This document shows positions 45,146 through 53,405 of a stretch of DNA of 64,000 nt, piece after piece. The translations under genes were made by a program, and so were the position numbers. The stretch's first letter is position 1. Each line of letters begins with the position of its first letter. The stretch comes from Natronoflexus pectinivorans (GTDB lineage Bacteria; Bacteroidota; Bacteroidia; Bacteroidales; Marinilabiliaceae), in assembly GCF_004345615.1 (NCBI RefSeq), contig NZ_SLWK01000002.1, positions 62,001-126,000 of the forward strand, written 5' to 3'. The notes under the pieces were generated by a model. The model saw only the letters and a list, made by a program, of their open reading frames with translations, was not told the DNA's origin and ran no database searches.

Positions 45146-46639
45146 TTACCTTCTTCTGCCTGATGCTTCTGGAGCACCCACGCGTGTCATGGCGCAGCGG
45201 AAGCCTAAGTCGTCACGAGCTTCGCGTTCGTCAAGGAAACGACGGGTGCCGGGGCTTAGCCAGTATGCACGGTCACGCCATCCACCACCTTTGTATACTC
45301 TTGAACGGTCGCTGATTCCAATACTTAAAGCAGTACCAGGAGTTCCGTCGTACATGGTAGATGAGTTGTGCTCTGATTCAGTCCATCCTTCACCGGGAGC
45401 AATGTTTGAAATAGGATCCCCGTCAGCAAAGTTTCTGTTATCAGAAATTCTGTAATTATGTCTGTCAAGAATGTCTTCGTCTGATTCTTCGCGATAACGA
45501 ATACGCCCGAATTCATCTTTATCTACCACCATACCTTCTTCATCCAGAACTTTTGTTTGGAAGATGTTACCACGGAATGGGCTGAATTCCTCAACATCCT
45601 GATGTGATAATGGGCGATATACATCCGCAACCCATTCGTTAACATTACCAGCCATGTTGTAGAGACCATAGTCGTTTGGCCAATATGATCTTACTGGAAC
45701 AGTAATGTCACCACCATCATTAAGTGATCCGGCCATACCCATGTAGTCACCTCTTCCACGTACGAAGTTAGCCATCATTTGTCCGCGATCTCTTCTGTCT
45801 GGATTTCTTACAATGTGTCCATCCCATGGATAAATGCGACGATGTGTTAATCTTTCCTGGTAAGAGTTACCTACAAGTCCTAATGCTGCGTATTCCCACT
45901 CAGCTTCTGTCGGAAGACGGTAGCGTGGTAATAAAATCCCATCATCAGACCTTACTCTTCTGGTATCGCGATTAGGATCCAGATCCCGCATTGGGCGGCG
46001 TCCTTCTATACCATCATATTGCCCAAGAAGGTAAGCTTCGGTATTGAAGTTGTTTTCATTCTGCTGGTTTACATCCAGTTCAAGGATGCCTCTGTCAATA
46101 AGTATCTTTTCGTTTACACGATCGGTACGCCAAGCGCAGTAATCATTTGCCTGTAACCAGTTTACACCTACAACGGGATACTCGCTGTACGCCGGGTGAC
46201 GGAAATAGTTCTCCACCAAAGGTTCGTTATAAGCCAAAGGTCTTCTCCAAACCAAAGTGTCAGGAAGAGCTCTGCGATATACTTCGGGATAATCAGTGAA
46301 CACTCGCTGAACCCAATACAGGTATTCTCTGTAGTCTACGTTTCTTACCTCTGTCTCATCCATGTAGAAAGATGGTACTGTAACTCTTCTTGGAACGTTG
46401 TTCCATTCACGCATTACATCTTCATCAACTTGTCCCATTATAAAGGTTCCACCTTCTATAAAAACAAGTCCTGGTCCGGTTTCCTGTTCATAACCTGAAC
46501 GATACTCGAACCCACCATAATCGGGATTGTTGTATGCCCAACCTGTGGTTGAAGAAACGTCTCGGCCTCCTCTTCCGCATGATGCAAGGATCAGAATTGA
46601 GGCGAAAACGGCTAGTAAAGAACTGGCTCTAAATCTCAT
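45146..46639 (-). CDS. gldJ: Gliding motility / type IX secretion lipoprotein GldJ (SUMF1-like)
   Basis: The 497-residue product has a lipoprotein signal ending ILASC and a formylglycine-enzyme-like (SUMF1) fold: VFIEGGTFIMGQVDEDV, YMDETEVRNVDYREYLYW, YPVVGVNWLQANDYCAWRTDRVN, RLPTEAEWEYAALG, GLYNMAGNVNEWVADVY and GGGWRDRAYWLSPG...GFRCAM. The catalytic cysteines of true sulfatase-modifying enzymes are not needed in GldJ/GldK. GldK (PorK) is the close alternative, but the divergent neighbours porU and porV are the known partners of gldJ. It acts at the periplasmic face of the T9SS ring and, in gliders, in motility; presence does not prove gliding. Confidence 0.88.
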   Translation of the reverse strand: MRFRASSLLAVFASILILASCGRGGRDVSSTTGWAYNNPDYGGFEYRSGYEQETGPGLVFIEGGTFIMGQVDEDVMREWNNVPRRVTVPSFYMDETEVRNVDYREYLYWVQRVFTDYPEVYRRALPDTLVWRRPLAYNEPLVENYFRHPAYSEYPVVGVNWLQANDYCAWRTDRVNEKILIDRGILELDVNQQNENNFNTEAYLLGQYDGIEGRRPMRDLDPNRDTRRVRSDDGILLPRYRLPTEAEWEYAALGLVGNSYQERLTHRRIYPWDGHIVRNPDRRDRGQMMANFVRGRGDYMGMAGSLNDGGDITVPVRSYWPNDYGLYNMAGNVNEWVADVYRPLSHQDVEEFSPFRGNIFQTKVLDEEGMVVDKDEFGRIRYREESDEDILDRHNYRISDNRNFADGDPISNIAPGEGWTESEHNSSTMYDGTPGTALSIGISDRSRVYKGGGWRDRAYWLSPGTRRFLDEREARDDLGFRCAMTRVGAPEASGRRR

Positions 46640-47201
46640 AGCTTATTTTATTGAGTTCTGATTTTTATTTTATTAATCTACAAATATGGTGAAAATTTAG
46701 GGTTGTTGCCATATTTATCTTTTGCTTTATACTGCAAAAGTAAAAAAAGGTTATACCTAATCGGATACTAATTTTATTTTTTTTCTTAATTCTGTTCAAA
46801 GTTAATGAATGACTTCAATAATTCAATGGTTTGAGATGTCGTTCTATCTTTGGTTTGAATTTAATAATGTATGATTTAAAAAAACTCTAAAAAAAAGAAA
46901 TTGTAAATATTAGAACGATGTATTTTTAAAATTGTTATATAAGTTATCCTTTTTTATTTTTTTGAGGAGATGGACTTTATTTATTTGAATGTTCAATACT
47001 GTCATTATAGTACAATTAATTTAAAAAAGAGCCGTTATAGTTTTACATTTTATTAGTTTTACTTCGGTTTATTCGCGGTTTATTGATCGAAGATGCGAGG
47101 TGGTATCGATTTATTATTGAGATCCTTTATAGAAACAACTTTTGATTTTTTACGTTTAACCTGATATCAGGTTTTTTATTAAGTATATCTTATATTATTA
47201 G
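46640..47201. other. 562-base divergent region between gldJ and porU
   Basis: Strongly AT-rich; no coding frame is seen. It contains candidate -7 elements: TACTTTTG on the minus strand (46742-46735) for gldJ and TATCTTTG on the plus strand (46845-46852) that would give porU a long leader of about 340 bases. Neither has a good -33. A palindrome just before porU is listed separately. Confidence 0.6.
47158..47173. promoter_or_regulatory. 16-bp perfect palindrome upstream of porU
   Basis: AACCTGATATCAGGTT is followed by TTTTATT, 28 bases before the porU ATG. In RNA it makes a 6-bp stem with an ATAT loop and a short T tract, like a weak attenuator; as DNA it could be an operator. Confidence 0.55.
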
Positions 47202-50200
47202 ATGCAAAGGATAGGTTTTTTTTCAGTATTGTTTTTATTTGCAATATCTTCATTATATGCCCATAAGCATAGTTTAGAAGTTAGTAAGCAAATAATTTGG
47301 GGAGAATATACTATAAATGAGATATTGCCTTTTGAAGATGACGGTCATTGGGAAGATGGTGGTGTTCCTGTTTACAGATTTCGGGTTCCTCTGCCAAATG
47401 AAACAGATCCCTCATCTATCAATGTTCAAATACAAGATTTGCAACTGTTGCCGGGAGATTCCGGGTTTTCACATTTAGCGGAGTATCGAAACGCTTTACC
47501 AGAGCTTCGAAGTATGGTCGTTTCTATCCGCATGAATACATATCTCGAAATTGAAATAATTCCTTTCCACCTCGCGGATAACGAGATCTCACTTGTATCA
47601 GGTTTTACTGCGTTAATTGAGTTTCAAACGTCTTCTGTTGAGGCTCTACAAAGTGTAGATTTAAAAGCTTCTACTTCTTTATTTAAGTCTAATTCGGTGT
47701 TGTCTTCTGGGTTTTGGCAAAAAATTTCTGTTTCAGAAACAGGAATTTACCGCATTCCTTATTCAACCTTAACGTCGTGGGGCTTTAGTAATCCACAAAA
47801 TGTTGCGGTATATGGTTATGGGGGACAGATGGTTCCGCGTATCAATGCCAATGCACGACCTGATGATTTACCTGAAGTTGGGATTCTTCATCATAACAAT
47901 GCAATATATTTTTATGCACATGGTCCGGTTTCCTGGAGGTGGGATTATAACAAGCAGATGTTTACTCAACAATTGCATTATTGGTCAAATTTTGCTTTTT
48001 ATTTTTTAACTGAAAAAGACTCTCCTCCCAAGTCAATCCCTATGATGGAGGTTGAAACCCGTACACCAACGCATACAATCACAACATTCGATGAACGGAA
48101 ATACCATGAACTAGAAAATCATAATATATTGAAATCTGGTCGTAAATGGTTTGGTGAGAAATTTGAAGGTACCGGTGTTCGAAGCAGGACTGTTTCATTC
48201 GATTTCCATGGGCGGGATGTCTCTGCTCCGGTGAAAATGGATATCAATGTTGTTGGACGATCACCAAATATGCATTCATTTCGTGTATCTGTAAATAATT
48301 CATCCGCTTTGCTGAATTTCTCGATTCCTCCTGTTTCAATCTTCTCAAATGACGGGCCATTCGCACATGAGGCTTCCGGAGTGGTTGAGTTTCAAGATGA
48401 TCAGGAGAAGTTAGATGTGAAAATTGAGTTTAATGAAACCCATAATCGTGCAGAGGGTTACCTGGATTATATAACGATTAATGCACGTAGTGCATTAAGT
48501 ATGCAGGGAGGCCAATTGCATTTTAGGGACAAGAAATCATCTGGATCTGACCGGGTATTGCGCTTCAGAATTCAAAATGGTAATTCCAATCATGTTGTTT
48601 GGGATGTAACCGATATCATTTCCCCACAGAAAATGCAAACTCAATTGGCGGGAGGAAACCTTGAATTTGTCGCAGATGCTGAAATTAATCGTGAATATGT
48701 TGCTTTCGACCCATCAGGTCAGTTTCCTGTTCCGAATAGAGTTGGGCAAGTCCCAAATCAAAATTTACATGCACTTCAACAAGCTGATTATGTCATTGTA
48801 GTAGCAGACGAGTTTGAAACTTATGCACATCAGTTAGCAGCGTTACATCAACAGCACAATGATTTGGCACCAGTGGTTGTTCCGGTAAGTCAGGTTTATA
48901 ATGAGTTTTCCTGGGGACATCAGGACCCAACAGCTATAAGATCACTGATGAGGATGCTTTTTTACCGAGCCAATGGTGACCAAAAGATTGCTCCAAAGTA
49001 TTTGTTGTTATTTGGTAATGGTTCATACGATAACCGTTCAAAGACTGCCGGTTTAGAGCGGGGGATAGTTACTTATCAGTCAGCAAATTCTACCCATCAG
49101 ACTAATACTTATGTAACTGATGATTACTTTGGTTTTTTGGGGCAAAATGAAGGATCTGATGACCGATTTGACCGTTTGGATATAGGGATTGGACGTTTCC
49201 CCGTAAATAATGAAGTAGATGCGCAAGTGGCAGTAACCAAGGTTCGTCGTTATTTTGAAGAACAAGATCCAGGTGAATGGCGTAAATTGGTAACCTTTTT
49301 AGCCGATGATGGCGATTTTAACATCCATCAGAGAGATGCCGACTTTCTTGCTGAACGGGTTTTGAGAAATCACGCTGAATTTGATGTTCGTAAAATCTAC
49401 CTTGACAATTATCCTCATACATCATCATCTGCAGGTCGAAGAGTGCCAGAGGCAGAGGACTTGGTAAACCGTACAATTTCGGAAGGTACGATTTTATTTA
49501 ATTTTGTTGGTCATGGAGGGCCGGGTGGTCTTACTGAAGAAAGGGTGATCACAACCGCAAGCATCAATAACTGGACAAATATTCGTCGCTTGCCATTATT
49601 TGTAACAGCTACCTGTGAATTTGGCCGATTTGACGATCATAGCAGTGTGTCAGCAGGAGAGCGGGTGTTTTTAAACTCCTCGGGAGGAGGCATAGGATTA
49701 TTAACGACAACCCGGGTGGTTTTTTCAAGTCTTAACTTCCAGCTTAATAATTCGTTCTTTAATTATGTTTTTTATAGAAACAATGATGGTTCAAAGCCGG
49801 CTTTCGGGGACATTATCAGAAATACAAAGAACGGAGCCGGAAGCAGTGTAAATAAGCTTAACTTTACATTATTGGGCGATCCTGCGCTGAAATTGATTTA
49901 TCCGGAACATTCAGTTAATACTATTGCAATCAATGGTAGGTCCATTGATGCCATCGCAGACACCATCCAAGCACTTTCAAAAGTGCATCTTGAAGGAAGG
50001 ATTACAGATAAGCAAGGTAATTTTATGGAGAACTTTAACGGGGAGGTGGATGTTGTGGTTTTTGATAAGCCATTGGAGGTTAAGACGCTAGGAAACGCTG
50101 GTGCAACTCCATTCGAGTTCAAGAGTTTTTCAAGTATTCTGTTTAGGGGGAAAGCGACTGTAGAAACTGGTTCTTTTGATATAGAATTTGTAGTTCCATT

Positions 50201-50987
50201 TGATATCAGATACAATTACGGTTTTGGGAAGATTAGCTATTATGCACGCTCGGAACAGTATGGCACAGCATTTGGTGCTTACGAAAATATTGTCGTTGGG
50301 GGATTTAATGTAGATGCACCCGAAGATAATGACGGGCCTCAGGTGAATATGTATCTTAATCATGCAGGATTCAGATCAGGAGATGTTACTAATTCCCGAC
50401 CTATGCTTTATGCAGATATATTTGATGAATCTGGAATTAATACATCCGGGGCGGGAATCGGGCATGATATTGTTTTAATAATAAATGGAAACCGGAATGA
50501 GCCAATTGTATTGAACAGTTACTTTCAGGCTAAACCCGATACTTATCAGGAAGGTACTATTGTATATCAATTACCAGAACTGGAACCTGGGAAACATGAA
50601 ATATCGCTAAGAGTTTGGGACACCTATAACAACTCCACAACAGAGGTGTTGGAATTTACTGTTGGTCGTGGAAAGGACTTAACGATAAGAGATTTTAAAT
50701 GGTATCCAAATCCGGCATCGGGCAATACCACTGGTTATTTTAGTTTTGGTTTGGATGAACCCAACTCCAGATTGAATGTCAATTTGGATGTCATCTCTTC
50801 CGATGGCAGAACTGTTGGGAAGTATCGGGTAGATGTTGTTGCCGAAGGTAATTATGTGAGTCCTGTGCCAGTCGCTTTGGGCTCCCTTGGTATAAGAAGA
50901 CCCGGACTCTATTATATCAGATTCCATATCAGCACCAGTGGTGGTAAGGAATCTCAGATTGTCGAGAAAATTTTGGTGAAGCCATAA
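47202..50987 (+). CDS. porU: Type IX secretion system sortase PorU
   Basis: The 1261-residue product has a signal peptide (MQRIGFFSVLFLFAISSLYA), a large N-terminal region of beta domains, and a gingipain-type C25 peptidase domain with catalytic His771 (NFVGHGGPGG) and Cys805 (TATCEFGRF). The C-terminus is a T9SS-type domain with WYPNPASG near its start and VEKILVKP at its end; in PorU this domain is kept. PorU sits on the outer membrane, cuts the C-terminal sorting domain from T9SS cargo and joins the cargo to A-LPS. porV follows 63 bases later, the standard pairing. Confidence 0.96.
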   Translation: MQRIGFFSVLFLFAISSLYAHKHSLEVSKQIIWGEYTINEILPFEDDGHWEDGGVPVYRFRVPLPNETDPSSINVQIQDLQLLPGDSGFSHLAEYRNALPELRSMVVSIRMNTYLEIEIIPFHLADNEISLVSGFTALIEFQTSSVEALQSVDLKASTSLFKSNSVLSSGFWQKISVSETGIYRIPYSTLTSWGFSNPQNVAVYGYGGQMVPRINANARPDDLPEVGILHHNNAIYFYAHGPVSWRWDYNKQMFTQQLHYWSNFAFYFLTEKDSPPKSIPMMEVETRTPTHTITTFDERKYHELENHNILKSGRKWFGEKFEGTGVRSRTVSFDFHGRDVSAPVKMDINVVGRSPNMHSFRVSVNNSSALLNFSIPPVSIFSNDGPFAHEASGVVEFQDDQEKLDVKIEFNETHNRAEGYLDYITINARSALSMQGGQLHFRDKKSSGSDRVLRFRIQNGNSNHVVWDVTDIISPQKMQTQLAGGNLEFVADAEINREYVAFDPSGQFPVPNRVGQVPNQNLHALQQADYVIVVADEFETYAHQLAALHQQHNDLAPVVVPVSQVYNEFSWGHQDPTAIRSLMRMLFYRANGDQKIAPKYLLLFGNGSYDNRSKTAGLERGIVTYQSANSTHQTNTYVTDDYFGFLGQNEGSDDRFDRLDIGIGRFPVNNEVDAQVAVTKVRRYFEEQDPGEWRKLVTFLADDGDFNIHQRDADFLAERVLRNHAEFDVRKIYLDNYPHTSSSAGRRVPEAEDLVNRTISEGTILFNFVGHGGPGGLTEERVITTASINNWTNIRRLPLFVTATCEFGRFDDHSSVSAGERVFLNSSGGGIGLLTTTRVVFSSLNFQLNNSFFNYVFYRNNDGSKPAFGDIIRNTKNGAGSSVNKLNFTLLGDPALKLIYPEHSVNTIAINGRSIDAIADTIQALSKVHLEGRITDKQGNFMENFNGEVDVVVFDKPLEVKTLGNAGATPFEFKSFSSILFRGKATVETGSFDIEFVVPFDIRYNYGFGKISYYARSEQYGTAFGAYENIVVGGFNVDAPEDNDGPQVNMYLNHAGFRSGDVTNSRPMLYADIFDESGINTSGAGIGHDIVLIINGNRNEPIVLNSYFQAKPDTYQEGTIVYQLPELEPGKHEISLRVWDTYNNSTTEVLEFTVGRGKDLTIRDFKWYPNPASGNTTGYFSFGLDEPNSRLNVNLDVISSDGRTVGKYRVDVVAEGNYVSPVPVALGSLGIRRPGLYYIRFHISTSGGKESQIVEKILVKP

Positions 50988-51050
50988 TAAATCCAGAATA
51001 TTGCAGTTTAATAGACAGATACTAGTTAAAAAGTAAAATCAATAAAAATA

Positions 51051-52223
51051 ATGACAACACAAATTAAATTTTTTCTTCGAAGGGTTGGTATCATGGTGTT
51101 TATTTCGTGTGTGTTAGCAACAGCAGGTGTGGCACAACGAGAAATAGACTTAAATGAGTTGGGAGGTCAGGTAAACATTATCAGCACTGCAGTTCCTTTT
51201 TTGGGTATTACACCAGATTCACGAGCGGGAGCCATGGGAAATGCCGGTGTGGCCTCAACTCCCAGTGTTCATGCTCAGCATGTCAATCCGGCGCAATTTG
51301 CTTTTATCAGTGGTAACCAGGGAGCGGCCATGTCTTATACTCCATGGTTGAGAAAATTGGTCAGTGATATTAATATGTATTATCTGACCGGATATACACG
51401 CATTGATGAGCTACAAGTGGTGAGTGCATCGCTCAGATATTTTACCCTTGGGGAGATTTTTATTACCGATACAGGACAGGATGGTTACCATGTAAAACCA
51501 AACGAATTTGCCATTGATGTTGCGTATAGTCGTCTGTTGTCAGAAAGATTCTCAGGTGCGGTAGCCTTCCGTTACATACGTTCGGATCTTTACGGAGGCA
51601 TGGTTGAAAATATGGAGGCAGGAAACTCTTTTGCTGCCGATTTGGCATTTTATTTTCAAACACCAACAGAGCTAATAGGAAATAACTCTGTTTTTACCTC
51701 AGGCATCAACATCTCAAACATTGGTAATAAAATATCCTATGATGGTGGAGATACACGGCAGTTTATCCCGACTAATTTGAGGTTGGGGGTTGGTTTATCT
51801 ACCGATCTGGACGCATTTAACAGTTTAAATGTCTCTTTTGATGCCATGAAGTTGTTGGTTCCAACACCTGGCGTTGCTGGTGATATGACGCGAGAAGAGT
51901 ATTTCCGAATTAACGATATGTCGGTTACCAGTGCCATGTTTCGGTCTTTTACTGATGCTCCGGGTGGTTTCAAGGAGGAGATGCAGGAGATTGCCTATGC
52001 CATTGGTTTAGAGTATTGGTATGATCAGCAATTTGCCATACGTGCCGGTTATTTTCATGAGCATGAAAATAAAGGTAACCGTAAACACTTTACTGCCGGT
52101 ATTGGCTTGAAGTTTAACATGCTTTCGCTGGATGCTTCATACATTATTCCGGTTGTTCAGAACAATCCATTGGCCAATACAGTTAGGTTCTCATTGGGAA
52201 TTGATATTGATCAATTAAGATAA
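51051..52223 (+). CDS. porV: Type IX secretion system outer-membrane protein PorV (LptO)
   Basis: The 390-residue protein has a signal peptide (cleavage near ATAGVAQREID) and the family motif ITPDSRAGAMGNAGVAS, followed by a FadL-like 14-strand barrel pattern ending in the aromatic strand VRFSLGIDIDQLR. PorV recognises the C-terminal domain of T9SS cargo and carries it to the PorU sortase. It is in the same transcript as porU and probably ispF, whose ATG is 8 bases after its stop. Confidence 0.96.
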   Translation: MTTQIKFFLRRVGIMVFISCVLATAGVAQREIDLNELGGQVNIISTAVPFLGITPDSRAGAMGNAGVASTPSVHAQHVNPAQFAFISGNQGAAMSYTPWLRKLVSDINMYYLTGYTRIDELQVVSASLRYFTLGEIFITDTGQDGYHVKPNEFAIDVAYSRLLSERFSGAVAFRYIRSDLYGGMVENMEAGNSFAADLAFYFQTPTELIGNNSVFTSGINISNIGNKISYDGGDTRQFIPTNLRLGVGLSTDLDAFNSLNVSFDAMKLLVPTPGVAGDMTREEYFRINDMSVTSAMFRSFTDAPGGFKEEMQEIAYAIGLEYWYDQQFAIRAGYFHEHENKGNRKHFTAGIGLKFNMLSLDASYIIPVVQNNPLANTVRFSLGIDIDQLR

Positions 52224-52231
52224 ACAATAAG

Positions 52232-52717
52232 ATGCAACAGATGAAATGGCGGGTTGGAATGGGCTTTGATGTCCACCAGCTCGCTTCTGGTTTTAAATTA
52301 TGGCTTGGAGGAATTCATGTTCCTTTCGATAAAGGATCGGTGGGGCATTCAGACGGTGATGTTTTGATACATGCCATTTGTGACGCACTTTTTGGTGCTG
52401 CTAACCTGCGTGACATCGGTTACCATTTTCCTGATTCAGATCCCATGTTAAAGGGTGTGGACAGTAAGATTTTACTTCGAAAAACCATGGAAATTATCCG
52501 TAAAGCCGGGTACGAGGTAGGTAATGTTGATTCTACAATCTGCCTTCAGCAGCCAAAAATCAACCCATTTATTCCCGAGATGCAGGAAGTTTTAAGCAGT
52601 GTGATGCAAATAAGTGTAGAGGATATCTCCATTAAGGCAACTACTACTGAAAAAATGGGCTTTGAAGGCAGGGGAGAGGGTGTTTCGGCTTATGCCGTGG
52701 TGATGCTGTATAAGTAA
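52232..52717 (+). CDS. ispF: 2-C-methyl-D-erythritol 2,4-cyclodiphosphate synthase
   Basis: The 161-residue enzyme has the complete motif set: MGFDVHQL (zinc ligands Asp and His), GHSDGDVLIHAICDALFGAANLRDIGYHFPD (third ligand His) and TTEKMGFEGRGEGVSAYAVVML at the end. It forms the cyclic diphosphate in the methylerythritol phosphate route to isoprenoids. It lies 8 bases after porV and seems to be cotranscribed with it, and the thioredoxin gene follows at 13 bases. The link to T9SS genes is known in Bacteroidota and has no obvious functional reason. Confidence 0.97.
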   Translation: MQQMKWRVGMGFDVHQLASGFKLWLGGIHVPFDKGSVGHSDGDVLIHAICDALFGAANLRDIGYHFPDSDPMLKGVDSKILLRKTMEIIRKAGYEVGNVDSTICLQQPKINPFIPEMQEVLSSVMQISVEDISIKATTTEKMGFEGRGEGVSAYAVVMLYK

Positions 52718-52730
52718 AGCTGACGTTGAG

Positions 52731-53048
52731 GTGGATGTTTCTGTCGAAAATATTATTGCTGATCATCAGGCGGTATTAATATACTTCTCTCACGAGGGTT
52801 GTAGTGTCTGCAAAGTGCTACAGCCAAAAATCAAGGAGCTGCTGGACAAAAAATTTCCTCTTATAAAAATGTCGTATTGTGATGTTACAGAAGCTCCGGA
52901 AGTGGCTGCACGATATTCTGTATTTGCCGTTCCAACGGTTATAATCTTCTTTGAAGGGAATGAGTTATTGCGTTTTGCGCGAAATATGGGAATAGGACAA
53001 TTAGAAGAGGCTTTAATAAGACCATACAATATTCTTTTTGGTCATTAA
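52731..53048 (+). CDS. Thioredoxin family protein
   Basis: The 105-residue protein has a thioredoxin fold with the redox pair Cys24-Ser-Val-Cys27 (HEGCSVCKVLQPK) and cis-Pro region FAVPTVIIFFEG. The CxxC dipeptide SV is unusual, so it is not a classic WCGPC thioredoxin but one of the small relatives. There is no signal peptide, so it acts in the cytoplasm. The start is GTG 52731; no ATG is available in frame after the upstream stop at 52701. It follows ispF and is ended by a strong hairpin. Confidence 0.85.
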   Translation: MDVSVENIIADHQAVLIYFSHEGCSVCKVLQPKIKELLDKKFPLIKMSYCDVTEAPEVAARYSVFAVPTVIIFFEGNELLRFARNMGIGQLEEALIRPYNILFGH

Positions 53049-53078
53049 AAAAGGGTTTCGCATTGCGATACCCTTTTT
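53047..53078. terminator. Bidirectional terminator between thioredoxin and cspA genes
   Basis: AAAGGGT-TCGC against GCGA-ACCCTTT with one mismatch pair and a short loop, flanked by A and T runs on both sides. Confidence 0.85.
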
Positions 53079-53109
53079 AAATCGGAAGTTATAGTGTATT
53101 ACTCTACAA

Positions 53110-53301
53110 CTAAGCCAGCTTAACATTTACAGCGTTAAGACCTTTTCTTCCTTCTTGAAGGTCATACGTTACTTCATCGTTTTCTCTGATCTTGTCAACA
53201 AGACCTGTTACATGTACGAAGTATTCTTCGCCTGATTCTTCATCTTTAATGAAACCGAATCCTTTGGTGTCATTAAAAAATTTTACAATTCCTTTGTTCA
53301 T
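53110..53301 (-). CDS. Cold-shock protein (CspA family)
   Basis: The 63-residue protein has the two RNA-binding motifs of cold-shock domains: KGFGFI (residues 13-18, RNP1) and YFVHVTGL (about 27-34, RNP2). It binds single-stranded RNA and DNA and prevents hairpins in mRNA at low temperature or in fast growth. It has a short leader (about 22 bases) and no long cold-responsive 5' region as in E. coli cspA, so regulation by that mechanism is unlikely. Confidence 0.95.
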   Translation of the reverse strand: MNKGIVKFFNDTKGFGFIKDEESGEEYFVHVTGLVDKIRENDEVTYDLQEGRKGLNAVNVKLA

Positions 53302-53329
53302 AATAGTGTAAAAAAAATATTAGTTACAC

Positions 53330-53337
53330 CAAAGGTA
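53330..53337 (-). promoter_or_regulatory. Candidate cspA promoter -7 element
   Basis: TACCTTTG on the minus strand, an exact TAnnTTTG, ends 28 bases before the start codon. No clear -33. Confidence 0.55.
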
Positions 53338-53347
53338 AAATTTTTTT

Positions 53348-53386
53348 AAAAAAACCACCATTTTTTTTTAGAAAATGGTGGTTTTT
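53348..53386 (-). terminator. Terminator after the acyl-CoA ligase gene
   Basis: ACCACCATTTT and AAAATGGTGGT form an 11-bp stem flanked by A and T runs; it lies 20 bases after the ligase stop. Confidence 0.88.
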
Positions 53387-53405
53387 AACATTTTTGCGAA
53401 TGAAA

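Noticed and set aside
45146-46639. Formylglycine-generating (sulfatase-activating) enzyme
   Set aside because: Although the fold is SUMF1-like, the lipoprotein signal and the neighbours porU and porV identify GldJ.
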